The translations under genes and the position numbers were made by a program. Shown piece after piece: positions 22,791 through 34,035 of a stretch of 64,000 nucleotides of DNA. Every line of letters starts with the position of its first letter. Within the stretch, counting starts at the first letter, position 1. This stretch comes from Rhytidiadelphus loreus (taxonomy: Eukaryota; Streptophyta; Bryopsida; Hypnales; Hylocomiaceae): NCBI GenBank assembly GCA_947034895.1, contig OX344764.1, forward strand, positions 53,487,348-53,551,347, given 5' to 3'. Under the pieces are notes generated by a model that made no database searches, was not told where the DNA came from, and worked only from the letters and a program-made list of their open reading frames with translations.

Positions 22791-23724
22791 TTAACCCCTA
22801 AAGTCCCAAGGCCATTTTTTTTGTCAAAAACCACTGAAAACTGCCATTTCTACTGCGTTAGTCCAAAAAAACAAAAAAAATACTTTTTTCGGAATTGAAC
22901 CGTAGGATCTTAAACTTTACTTGTTTTAGATCATGTGGTAAAAATTTCATGAAGTTTAACTGTACAGATTGAGAGATATGAGCATTCAAAGTTGAAAAAA
23001 CAAGTTTTTTTGAAAACTGAACTGCAATTTTAGATGACTTTGATCTCTATTTGTGGAAAAAAATTACACTAATGAGTTTGAATTTAAAATTTATTGTGTT
23101 GAAGAATTGAGTTGGGAGTCTAGGATAAAAATTTCAAAAAATAAAAACTTGATTTTCATACTTCAAAAAATTGTCAAGTAGAAGTAGGTCCAAGATTGAA
23201 AGAAAAACTAAATTGATAATAGCTCTTAGATGGGATTGAAATACAATAATCACAATGGTGAGATTGTTCTAACAAGCAAATTTAACCTTTTCAAAAAAAA
23301 AAATTTGAAAAAATTTGAAAATTGCATTCTGAGATGAATCCTACAAGTTTATTTTTCCAAAAAGATACTTAGATTGCCCGAAAAATAAGATTGTTCATAA
23401 CTTTCACATCACTAATCAAAATGGAATGAATCAAAGCTTTAGATGTAGACAAAAACATTATCTTTGAGAGAAAAAATTTAAAAAATTTAATTTTGAATTT
23501 TTGCAATATTTTTTGTGCTGCCCGCCGAGTTCAGTTTCAAGCTTTTTGTGGTATAACTTTTGCTTCCGGGCACCGATCGAAATAAAAATTATATTCCCAC
23601 AAAGCTTATCAGATTTTCTATCTTCAGAAAAAGTTTCAAAAAATTAGGGTTAAATTTCAGCCCATAGGAACCTGCCCGAATTCCAAATTGTCCCCTGAGG
23701 GGACAATGGGACTTTAGGGGTTAA
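22791..23724 (-). mobile_element. Intact 934-bp TTAA-bounded inverted-repeat element
   Basis: The terminal 18 bases TTAACCCCTAAAGTCCCA are repeated exactly, in reverse complement, at the right end. Flanking sequence differs outside TTAA. Just inside the right end is a perfect 21-base palindrome, ATTGTCCCC-TGA-GGGGACAAT (23686-23706 approximately); reduced versions occur at the same place in the copies at 16543 and 47457. No open frame of useful length is present. Confidence 0.85.
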
Positions 23725-24288
23725 ATTGTCATTGTTATGGTTGGGTCTTATTGGTAATTGAGAGTGAAATCTAAATTTGTTTAGTATGTATTCATTGGAC
23801 ACTGAATGAGTAAACTTTGGATTTTTCATAGTTTTGAATAGAAGTGCATCCAAAATGGATTCAAAATTCTCATGTTCAGAAGATGTTTCATTTTAGGCAA
23901 GAATTTGTTGGGGTCACTTTTGCAACAAAATTACTTGAAACAACCAAACAAAAAACTCTTTTGAGATCACAACAAAGCATTCAAAAATGCCTGACCAGGA
24001 ACTACACTAATATAGATATCTTCTCTACTAGAGTTTGTTCATGTTTATTAGGAAGCTCCAATACAAATGGTTTCTCACTCATCTGTTTCAAAAGCATAAA
24101 TAAATATTGAAGAATTAGAGAAAACCTGGAGATATATATAGTCTGCCCCCATGCAAACAAAGAATCTCTTGCAGGTAAGTTAGTACTACTGACAATGCGT
24201 CACGGACAATTGTTACTGTAATGTATATATATATAACTTTTATAGCCTTTCTAAGGCAAAAGGCAAAACATTCTACTGTAAGGTACAG

Positions 24289-24395
24289 TACACAAAATAG
24301 TGAAATTAGGTTGCCCCACACTAATTTCTCATATCTATCACTTTCAGACATGGTCAACTATAGTCTGGGGCAACCTAATTTCACTATTTTGTGTA
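24289..24395. repeat. Perfect 30-bp inverted repeat downstream of the MATE gene
   Basis: The left arm 24289-24318 (TACACAAAATAGTGAAATTA then GGTTGCCCCA) and right arm 24366-24395 are exact reverse complements around a 47-base loop. It lies about 250 bases past the MATE stop codon, on the downstream side of that gene, and could be inside its 3' UTR. Perfect arms of this length in otherwise decayed DNA suggest youth or constraint. Confidence 0.85.
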
Positions 24396-24641
24396 GTTTC
24401 GTTTGAAGGCATCTTTCACTTCATGACATCATCTCCTCATTAATAGTAGTAAATTTATGTTATAAATGCTGCTGAATGTTCACACAGAGGATTGATCTCT
24501 GCCCCAAATTCTGAAGACTGGTCACTGCTACATTTTTACATGTCAACCAACACTTGAAATTTATCATGACCTTGAATGACAAATTTAATCAGCGTTTGGC
24601 AAAAAAAAACAGTTTTGTTTCAGTCATATATCTGAAAAGAT

Positions 24642-26960
24642 CTAATTAGTATCTGTACAATGATTGCAACTCCTGTGTTGTACCGCTTCTTCATCTACAA
24701 AAGCCAACTTGGACTGCTCGTCTTCCAAGTGCTTGTAATGAATCTCCTGAGTATTTCTGTCCCCAAACTCCACCAGCTTGTAATCTAAGCTTACGGCCTG
24801 AGCCACTTTGTTGGGTGGCTTCACAAAGTCCAAGGCCCCGGCTAGAATCCTGGCCCTGTGTGCCTCGCTCGCCCAGTCCGTACGCAGCACCACAAACAAA
24901 ACTGAGCCCACACAAACAATTTGAGCGGCTAGTAGTCCAAACCACAGCCCCCCAAATCCAAGCTTGTACCAAAAGGCTAATGCCACAGCCACTGGAGTCC
25001 CTATCAAGTAAAAAGAGCCCAGATTAATTGTGGCCCCAACAGCAGGTCGCGCACTCCCTCTCAGCACACCAACTCCAATTGTTTGGGGGCAGTTCCCGAG
25101 TTCACATATCCCCATTAAAGGCATAACGGCTGCTGTTAAGGCCAAGACGCGCTCATCATTGGTGAAGGCATGGCCCCATGTGTTCCGCATCACAATCGTC
25201 CATGTTAGGCTCACCATGGCGATGACCCACGCGCAACCAAGAGCTACAAATGTTGCGATTCGTGCACCCTCGGGCCGTCCAGCTCCAAGCTCATAGCCGA
25301 CGCGTGTGGAAACCGAAGCACTTAGTGCATGAGGGAAAGTGTACATGAACGAAGTGGTTTGAATTATGATTCCTGTTGTTGCGACGGCCACCTGCGGGTC
25401 AGGTAAGTAGCCTGCAAGGATGGTGATAATCTCGTACCACCACCATTCTAAACAAATGCCCAAGCAGCTTGGAAGCGCCAAGCCTAACAAGGACCACCAT
25501 TCTTGTAAAGAGTTGTACGACCACGGAACCCATGTGTCTTTCAAGGCCTCCGAGTACCACAAGTACCCGAGAATGAAGAACACCATGTTGAAATTGGTCA
25601 ACACAGCCGCCATGGCAACTCCAGGTACCCCAAGTTCCAAAACAAAGACCAGCAAAATATTCAAAGGCACGTGGAGTACGACGGCAGCCGCCGAGCACCA
25701 CAGCATTGGCGTAGCCAGCCCCTGGGATTTCAAGTAAATTCGAAGCGGTTGCAGGAAACTATTGGCCACCAGATCAGGAAGCGAGTACCAACAGTAAACG
25801 CTGGCAATCATGGTGATGTCGGGATTCTGCCCCAACCCCAGCAGAATCCTCTCCAAGTTCATCCAGAGAAGGCTGATGGGCAAGCAGGAGGTGAGCAGGA
25901 TGAGGATCGTCCTCTGGAGGGTGAGCCCGATCTTGGCCCAATTGCCGTAACCGTACGCCTGGCCACAGATGGGATCCATGCCCGAGGCGAGCCCGTTCAA
26001 CACCGCGTAGCCGGTGATGTTGGTGAAGCCGATGGAAAGCGCACCCCCAGCCAGTTGGAGACCGCCCAGGCGGCCCAAACAGAGGACGGACACCATTGCC
26101 CGCAGGTAGACCACTCCGTTGAGAGCTGCCATGGGTCCGGCTATGCCCATAAGTTTCCTCAATTCCGCCACAATCTGCACAAGAAAGAATGAAAAGAATA
26201 GCGGAACTTAGAAAGAAATCAGGATCATTCGGCAGAGTGTTCGTGATCAGCTGAATTAATTAATAGGACATACCCTTCCAGCATCTTTCAATTGGATGAG
26301 CCATTTAAAACACAGGAGAAATCCAGTACGGAAATTGGACAAATGTCCTTTTGTGTCCAAGTTTCATTCCTAGTTGTATCCTATTCTATCACCACTCGAC
26401 ATTTACTATTGAATTCTTCAAAAATTCCATAGATGGACAGTTTGGATTCCTCCTGTGTAACTCTCTATGAGCTCACAAGCTGTTAGAGGTCGTCACAAGG
26501 AGCTTCAATCTGCCATTAGCGAGCAACTCCAGTCAAGTTTCGTGGACTCTCAAGCTCAAATACGACATGATTTCCGGGGAAACAAAAGATTCGGACTCAG
26601 TCGGCTACAGCATACGCAAATGCCAAATGTGTGCAAATAATTAGTGCAAATCGTGTCCTGTTCCAGCAAAGTTAACAACTCAACATTGCTAGAACTCGTC
26701 TTTAATATAGGATCAATGGGAAAAAACAAAATGTGTGCCAACTATTGGTGACTAACCTGAGCAGGAGACGGCCATTGTTGAAGAGAGTCAGATTGCTCTT
26801 CCATTCGCCAGGGACCATTGGAATGAGGCTCGTTCCGAACCAAAGGATGAGTCTCCAGCTTGGCCAATTCCTTGCTGAAGTCAGAAGCTGGAACACGAAC
26901 CTCGACCGGGACCGGGAATCCCACACATGAACATCCGTCACTCAAGCCTACTTGACACAT
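24642..26960 (-). CDS. MATE (DTX-type) efflux transporter, two exons, 578 residues
   Basis: Exon 1 is 26960-26757 (68 codons, starts MCQVGLSDGCSCVG). The donor is CTCAG|GTTAGT and the 582-bp intron ends CTTGTGCAG|. Exon 2 is 26174-24642 (510 codons plus stop). The junction is phase 0. Established family features are present: the conserved first-helix region LRAMVSVLCLGRLGG (92-106), GLASGMDPICGQAYG (129-143), SLPDLVANSFLQPLRIYLKSQG (within 199-220), CLEWWWYE (309-316), STRVGYELGAG (357-367), GICELGNCPQT (423-433) and GVLRGSARP (437-445). About twelve membrane segments fill residues 77-498. This set of motifs places it in the plant DTX48-54 (ABS3) subfamily of proton-coupled exporters found on endomembranes; the substrate cannot be told. 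The 68-residue N-terminal and ~80-residue C-terminal tails are predicted cytosolic. A shorter in-frame ATG exists, but the exon 1 start is the first one. Confidence 0.93.
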
Positions 26961-27271
26961 TTTGATTCAGTCGAACTCCAATTGGCAGTTTTTCAGACAG
27001 GATTGCGATCCAGTCCGCTTCAAACCCCAGCTGAGAATACAAATATCCGGATTGACTTCCGGCGAGAACGTGTAACAGGAATGCTCGGAGAAGGGCAATG
27101 GGGGACGCACACCGATTCTATTGCTCATGCTTCAGTCTATCCACCCAATCCAGTATCCACGCAACCGCTAACTAGCTAACTAGCTAGCTATTGTCGTTGA
27201 AGGCCCGGATTCTTAAATACAACCACTCAGGGATTGAATACAATCAACGTACACGGAGCGCTTTGGATTCG

Positions 27272-27282
27272 ATATATATAAT
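27272..27282 (-). promoter_or_regulatory. Probable TATA box of the MATE gene
   Basis: TATATATAT in a GC-richer setting lies about 310 bases upstream of the start codon on the minus strand. It would place the transcription start near 27240 and give a leader of about 280 bases (27240-26961). Confidence 0.45.
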
Positions 27283-27284
27283 CA

Positions 27285-28520
27285 ATGCAATCTGTTGTTT
27301 GTCCTGGCAATTGCAAAACGCTCTGTTTCTTACTAGTATCTAAACACCCAGAATACTAGTTGGATAGTGAGACACACCCTTGAGTCTAGATTCTACACGA
27401 CAAAAGAGGCTCCAATTCGGAAGTCACTCGCGTGTCTGGAGCCTTGGAAATGGTGTCTAGATTGGTCCACACACACGTAGCTGAAATCGCCAATTCCGGT
27501 GTGTTTCAATCAGCACAACACGTAGTAAGAGTTTTTCCGCCGGGTTGCCTAAGCTGACAGTCACTGCTATAATTCCTAGAATTCGCAATCAGTTCGATAT
27601 TCCGTGCTCTCGAGAGTAGTCCAAATTCACACTCCTGAAGTCTAATTCCTGTAATCGGAAATCAACCCCCAAATGCTCATTCCTCACGAACTCTCTCGAC
27701 AAAATGGAACTTACAACTTTTAATCGGAAACTGATGTACTCCAATTATGATGTACCCCTGCCCAAGCTCACCCTGCCACGATGTGCTTCACTTCCTCTCT
27801 CCCACATAAATAGAGCTACCCTCACGAAGAAGGCAGAAGATCGAGACTCTTCTCTGACTGTTGTGTTGTGACTTCCAAGTGTTCCGGGGTTCCCAGTGTG
27901 GGGAAAGCTGGCAGTGATCAAACAATCATAAGCTCGAATCTAGACACGGTGGACAGTCTAGCTAGCTAGCTAGGCAGGAGGGGCGCCAGGGGGAAGGACA
28001 GAGGAGAGCGAAGTCCGAGGCCCGCCAGGCATGATAGCCCGAAGAGATTCCATTCCCATTCCCTTCCCTTTCCTTTCCTTTCCTTTGGGGAGGCTCCGTC
28101 TAGTCAATGTAGCTTGGTAGGGAGCTAAAAGGAGAAAAGACGGGCGCAGAACGAGGGGAACGGAGTGGAGCTCTGGGCTTGGGCAAATCTTCGGCAATCT
28201 CTTGGGGCACAAGCTGCGGGAGCTGCGGCACACAAGCTTTTGCTTACACCGTGAAGTTCGCTGGGGATGGCTCCCCAGTCACGCTCAGTCACGCTCAGTC
28301 ACGCTCAGTCAGAGGTTTTATACTCATCACTAGCCGCTTGGGAGATGAGCTGGGGGGTAGCTTTAACTTTAGCTTTAGTTACGAGCCAGGAAGACAGGCG
28401 CCGAAGAGTTGAAAACTTGAAATCTCGGGATGGACGGGACTTGGGACTGAGTGGAGGGCAGGCTGACTCCCTCGTTTGATGCTGACTGACTGATGAAGGC
28501 TTGACCCCAAAGCACCACGT
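27285..28520. promoter_or_regulatory. GC-richer upstream region of the MATE gene
   Basis: This stretch stands out from the AT-rich surroundings. It has CTAGCTAGCTAG tracts (27175-27188, 27958-27972), a pyrimidine repeat CCTTT at about 28065-28087, a tandem 10-bp repeat at 28276-28311 and a plus-strand CATAAATAG at about 27804 that could be a divergent TATA box. Short GC-driven frames on both strands (e.g. 28233-27970 minus) show no domain. I read it as promoter and possibly a divergent non-coding transcript. Confidence 0.35.
28276..28311 (+). repeat. Tandem 10-bp repeat CAGTCACGCT
   Basis: Three exact copies plus a partial fourth, in the upstream region of the MATE gene. Confidence 0.9.
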
Positions 28521-29620
28521 TTTCTGTCACTGTCAGATCATAGTTACCTATTATTAGACTCGACAAAACTTTTGCATTATCTTGTTGGTTTCCAACGCAC
28601 CAAAAAATGGGTCATTTGGGTATTCCATGCAAAAGTTATAAACAAAGGGTCAAAGTTTGTTTTGGTAGATGTACGTTCTACCTAGGATCGTTTCTTCAGT
28701 GGAGGTAGATATTGATGAACTAGATGTACATCGTGTGATGATTATGCTTTTGGGTCAATGGCACATTTGGGAGTCCCTACCTTATTCACTATTGTTGCTC
28801 TTACCATGTTACTTTAGATGTCATTTCTATTTGTATTGGAAGATTAACTCCCATCTCAAAGACCAATGTGAATGAAGCATATGTTGGAAATGGATCAACT
28901 ACCATAGTGTCAGTGACAAGGCTTTCATCTTTGCAATGCCGGAAAAATTATTTTTTCACCCAAAGAGGTTCGATTACACTTATGTGAATTAAAGATGATT
29001 TCAATTTTGTAGTCTTATAATTATTTCACAATTCGTCATTTCTTCATTGTGAACGAAATGTTATGTCCGTCAAAATCTAATAAAATAAAGAGAAAATTAG
29101 AAATGGTGTAATTATTATGATTTTGTTTATTGGTGATATGCATACATGGAAGAAGTGGGCTTTGAAATGGTTCAAGGTAGTGGTAGTGGTTCAATTATTT
29201 GTTAATGATATAGTTATGCATAGTGAACATGCGATGTATATGGACAATGGATTTAAGCATTTGGATATTTGTGAATATGAATGCCAAATGGTATGATTCA
29301 TGTGTTGCACTAATGCTTGCTAATTTGAGCAAGTGCCAAAGGGTTGGACACTTTTATATACTACTAAAGTCATGTTGGTCACCAAATCTAAACCCTTTCA
29401 ACTCTAGCCCTTTACTAGTGAAGTTTTCAGACATAGCTCTTATTTGTTTTCTACAAATTCCGCTATTTGTTTTACAACTTTTTATAAAAAATTGATTTTG
29501 ACATTAATGAATTAATAAATAAAAATGAAAACCATGTCACACTATAGTATCTAGGCCTCATAGATCTAGATGACAAATTCCATCCTCCATGCCTCTATTA
29601 GAAGGTAAACCCTATAAATA
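28520..29620. other. Intergenic DNA, nothing recognised
   Basis: Frames of 68-90 codons lack domains and protein-like composition. Confidence 0.4.
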
Positions 29621-29621
29621 A

Positions 29622-29822
29622 CCAACATTTTTGTTTTGTTTTTTAAATTGTCAAGTGCCCATATGACGACAAGGTCATTTTGCCCCCTGATCCGCCCCCC
29701 TCCTCCCACCACAATAGTTGGGTGGACAATGATAGTAAGCAATCAACGTTAATAGTTGGGGGTTGAACTCATGACAACTTCATAGGTGTACCGCAGCCAT
29801 AATCACTCAACCAAGGCCACAT
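29622..29822 (-). mobile_element. tRNA-derived SINE
   Basis: Read on the minus strand from 29822, the sequence has an A-box-like TTGGTTGAGTGATTATGG and a B box AGTTCAACCCCC about 40 bases on, the spacing of an internal RNA polymerase III promoter. A unique body follows, ending in an A-rich tail (AAAAAACAAAACAAAAA). It is not a functional tRNA because no acceptor stem closes. A target-site duplication is not clear. Confidence 0.6.
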
Positions 29823-29829
29823 GTACGTG

Positions 29830-30556
29830 CCTTATTATGGTTACAAACCATAACCTCAATAGACCCCAACAAGCATTTGAATAAGATATGTACACCTACA
29901 ATTGTTACTTATTACAATTAAACATGGTTACTATTGTATAATATAAAGTATTTTTATTGGATCGTATTGGCAACTAAATGAAGACTTCAATACACTGTAG
30001 CATACATTATTTGAATATTGGATGGATAAATTATGAAGTTTCAAAGTATTGTTTCTAGGTGTTCCAAAAAAAACCCCACTAGTCTTGTGTTTTGATTGTG
30101 TACATTTTATATAATGAATATTTAGGATTTTGAAACACTTTTTGGTCCAAATGTAGGCATTGCATATCAATGTTGATTATAGCTAACATACCTTATAGAT
30201 GACATCCTCTCATTTGATGAGGAGAGGTATGAGATTCACTTGGTGGATTATAAATGATTCAAGGGCTTATTCATGGAGCTATATGAAATAGGTGGATTAC
30301 ATAAAAGAATGTTGAAAAAGCAAATTTTGACTATTCTTCAATGATACAACTAGTTTGAACACTAGGTGCTTGATGATTTTTGGGCAAGGTTGTGAATCAA
30401 TTCAAGTAGGAATGAAAGAAAATAAAAACTTGAAAAAACGAAGATCCTATGTCTAGATTTTTGGTATCTAGACATAAGATCTTATGCCACAATTCATTTG
30501 GCTTGCAATGCTCTAAACCTACATTTTCTCTTCTACTAAGGATTCATGGGTGTTGA
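29830..30556. other. AT-rich intergenic DNA with one hairpin
   Basis: No gene is seen. At 30441-30483, arms AAGATCCTATGTCTAGA and TCTAGACATAAGATCTT (16 of 17 complementary) surround a 9-base loop. Confidence 0.5.
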
Positions 30557-30850
30557 TTAAGGCCTAAAAGACGGTCCTATGACCACTTCTTCAAACTCTA
30601 CAATCTTCATAGTATATAATGCCATTTTGCAAATATGTATGAATAATTTTTTTTTCAAAGATGAAATTACATGTCTTCTATAAATCATTAAAAATTCAAA
30701 TTTTTGGATGGAAATTGAAATATAGTGAAGTCAAAAAAGAAAGTGAAAGAAATTATATTGAATACATAATATACTTGAAAATACAAAATTTCCACCCAAA
30801 ATGTATATCATAGTGTAGAACATCATGGTGTAAACCAAATTTATAGTGCC

Positions 30851-30935
<85 letters not shown>

Positions 30936-30950
30936 CTTAATAGCTTTAGT
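30557..30950 (+). mobile_element. TTAA-family fragment expanded by a TA repeat
   Basis: It begins TTAAGGCCTAAAAGACGGTCC and shares blocks in order with the element at 36135: GATGAAATT-CATGTCTT, then CATGGTGTAAAC-CAATTT. The right part is displaced by the TA microsatellite and no right terminus is found. Confidence 0.5.
30852..30933. repeat. (TA)n microsatellite, ~41 units
   Basis: An uninterrupted TA run of about 82 bases. It creates the alternating Ile-Tyr open frames on the minus strand, which are not genes. Confidence 0.97.
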
Positions 30951-31254
30951 ATTTTTGACAAGACCCATTGAAAGATGAATGGACACTTTATTTGTTTTAA
31001 GTGTTATCAATTTTCTTAAAAGTCCTACAAGATCTTCAAAAAATGTTATTCTAATTGTTCCACATAATGTTGTTTTTGTAAAACTTTGAAAAAAATTGTT
31101 TGGACTTTGTCTTTCTCTAAAAAACACTTTAAAAATCATCCATTTGAAATAGGCCCATGTTGATGTGGCATGCTACTACATCTATTTCACTTTGCTTCAA
31201 AAGCCATTCATGTATGATTTGTGGTATGAGTTGAAAAGACAACTTGCTATACAC

Positions 31255-31575
31255 ACATGGGGTGGTAGGAGGTAATACAAAGAATATGGGATATGTAAAT
31301 AAGTTCATATCCAAAACCTAAACCGTTGCCCTAAATCCTAAACCCGTCGCCCTGCATATGATGTGAATTAGGTTTTCCAAAATTATTGTCCTACATGATC
31401 GTTGTGGTCTTGTGTATGTGTAGGACAAGGACGTTGACGGGGTCGTTCCATCGTGTCGTTGCCGGCGCTCCATTGGAGTCGTGCGTTGACGGAGGTAGGC
31501 AGGCCAGGCCCCTGGCCTGGTCCGGGCTCCACGTAGGTCGGGCCCACCTTCGTATGTTCAATTTAACGTTGCGCA
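31255..31575. repeat. Diverged dispersed repeat shared with 7.74-8.10 kb
   Basis: It has the same ordered blocks as the earlier copy, with a GC-rich right half (GGCCAGGCCCCTGGCC palindrome near 31500). No coding domain. Confidence 0.5.
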
Positions 31576-31899
31576 TCAAATATACAAAACCATCCCCTCC
31601 TTTATGTCCCTTTGAATTTTATCTTTACATTTCTTTGAATTTTTTCTTTCAAATTGTTGAAATATGTTAAAATATATTGAATAAACTTTGACAAGCTCTA
31701 ATATAGTTTTGTTGAAAGGAAATATGATTTTTAATAGGCATCTGTTGACAATTTTCTATTTAAAGCCTATAAAAATTTGTTAAATATAATACATCTCAAC
31801 AAATTCCAACATATTTAAACAAAATCTACATGGAAAAAGTCAGTGTCAAGAAAATCCCAAGGAAACATAAATAGGGCGGGTGTTTTTTTAACAAGTGGT

Positions 31900-32205
31900 A
31901 GCACATACCAAAGTTTTCTTTTGGGTGATTTGGTGGCCATTTGCACCAAAGTAATGGGCCCTACACCACGCCCTTGGATCACAAATACTATTGAAAGGGC
32001 GGAAAATCAGTCGAAAATTTTAAATCTTTTTAAAAAATTGGATGAAACTGCCAAATTGTGAATGAAAACAAAATTATAGATATGTGATATGTGCTAATGT
32101 GATATTTTCTATTCATTATGTGGATAAATGTTGAAATTTGGAGCACTACTATAACATTTAATATCGCCACTTTGGCACTTCATCAAAAATGAAAAAAAAA
32201 ATCCC
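31900..32205. mobile_element. Dispersed ~270-bp element, copy 2
   Basis: It matches 19990-20270 over TGTGATATTTTCTAT, ATTATGTGGATAAATG and CACTATAACATTT; the left part is more diverged. Confidence 0.6.
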
Positions 32206-32209
32206 AAAT

Positions 32210-33475
32210 ATGTATGTAACGCATACTTGTTATTCCAAGGTACCAATAAGCTTTCCCCAAACCAAATGTGCAACCCCAACCAACTCTATGTACAGCACTA
32301 ATATTGTTATTTAATGGTTTCAAGCATCTACGTGTTGTTGATCACACATGCATAAATATAACATTCAGTAGTTGTCATGCCCAGTGCCTTTCCTTCATCC
32401 ATCCTAGCCGCTGATGAAGTACTGTTGGGTGTGAAATATTCCACACCATCTACTGTAGAGCCAAGGCGGTGACAGTGCATGTTATTGAATCATGTTACGT
32501 GGACTCTTTTATTCGCATGCATGAAGCTTCCGAGAGTTGGATTTTTGTTTTCCTTCTCCTTCTTCTTCTTCTTCTATGATTTGGTTCCTTTTGTTATTTC
32601 GAGGCGGCTCACATTGCTCAGCCCAAGTTCTGTAACTCCTCATCTAGGATGGGATTTGTTCATGTTTCTGTACTTGTAATTAGGTGGAGGAGTTATGCTT
32701 TGCGAATAGTATACCATCCCTGTACTCTTGCTTTAGAAGGCTGCCATTTGGAAGCTTTGCCTTGGAATTTGTTTCCTTTCATTTGCACTCCATGCTCAGT
32801 CCTTGGGCTTTGCTGAGGATTGGCTGCGATCAGGTCGCTTTTCACTGTTGGGTTGGTGATCTCTTGGGTTTAAAGTCAATTGATCATGTGAATGAGCTGT
32901 TATTTCAGCACCACCACCACCATGTGTTTGACGTGGGATGGAGGGCAGGCTTGTGTACGATGGTGACGCAGATGTCAAGCGGATCGCACCTTTGCTAAGT
33001 GACAAAGAAAACACTCAACTTAAGATATCCAATTATTATATAAAAAAATGGACCTTTTTAACAGTACTTACTTGCGACTACCATATACTTGTAAAAATTG
33101 GCTTCTGGCATATGCTAATAAGCTTGTCCTGTGAAATGGGAAGTTTGTCAATCATGCAAGTCGGTAATATCCCGTGATCTTGCCTGTCAAAGTTATGCCA
33201 CAAACAAGGTTTTTGACTTTGTTTTGCAACTACAGCTTGTTTGTAAAACATTGAAAGAAATCACCTGTCTGTCATTCATGAAATTCTTTAAAAAATATAT
33301 ATGCATAATACAATGCAATTTCTGTTTTAGCAAACTCAAAAGCATTTGCCACTCATTCCTGTTCCTGAACCTTCAAATGAGGGGAGAGTAACTGTAAGTT
33401 CTCAGAAAGCCATGAAAATGCAGTCATGGAAGGTAGAGCAACTTGCTATCTTTTTTGAAGAGATGATTGAAGCTG
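32210..33475. other. Mixed-composition DNA, no gene supported
   Basis: 32.3-33.0 kb is GC-richer than its surroundings and might be part of an unannotated transcript. The frames at 32479-32679 and 32684-32998 have no domain and no consistent splice signals that I could link. Confidence 0.3.
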
Positions 33476-33696
33476 TTAACCCATAAACGAAGCAGAGGAC
33501 ATTTTTCAGCCAATGAATGACAAAGAATCTCTCCTCGTAGGATAGAAATGACACTCCAAAATTTGTGTGGAAAGGGAAGATCATCTCCAGTAGTTTGTCT
33601 TCCAATGAGTATTTTTTTATTTTTTTTAAGCCAACAATTCACATGGTGATAAAACAGATGATTTCCACAGTGACCGGCATGGCGTTCAAGGGTTAA
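33476..33696. mobile_element. TTAA-bounded MITE, ~230 bp family, copy 2
   Basis: It starts TTAACCCATAAACG and ends GCGTTCAAGGGTTAA. The interior AGTAGTTTGTCTTCCAATGA and TTCACATGGTGAT match 7467-7696. Confidence 0.7.
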
Positions 33697-33712
33697 CCTT
33701 TTTAATCCTCAG

Positions 33713-34035
33713 TTAACCCTTAAAGGACATTTCGTGTTTCTTGGGCCTTGTGTCCAAAAAATAATGGGAATTGTGGGAGGTGCCATGAACATCTCTTTCC
33801 AAAAATTGTTGCATTCTTCTCCTCCTCCTCGCATGCATCAAATCGAAGGTTCTCCTTTTGTGAAGTTCTACTTGCCGGAAGAGATAGTGTTCTTGATCAT
33901 AGGTCAAGGTGGTTGTTTGCTAAGGGTGTGCAAGGGAGGACCTTTGAATTGAGAGCTAAATTGTTCACAAACACCATCATTGTGGTTGATTCCTTGGGTT
34001 GCCCCTAAGGAATGATAATGTTCTTTAAGGGTTAA
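33713..34035. mobile_element. TTAA-bounded element, 323 bp
   Basis: The ends TTAACCCTTAAAGGACATT and, reversed, TTAACCCTTAAAGAACATT differ at one base in 19. It lies 16 bases after the previous element. Frames inside (33734-34008) are chance. Confidence 0.8.

Noticed and set aside
25671..26192. 173-codon plus-strand frame
   Set aside because: It is the antisense of the first part of MATE exon 2; the composition follows from GC-rich codons on the real strand and no domain is present.
30731..31139. Minus-strand frames with long Ile-Tyr repeats
   Set aside because: Direct translation of the (TA)n microsatellite.
32684..32998. 104-codon plus-strand frame
   Set aside because: Moderate composition but no domain, no linked exon and an overlapping frame on the other strand; not enough to call a gene.
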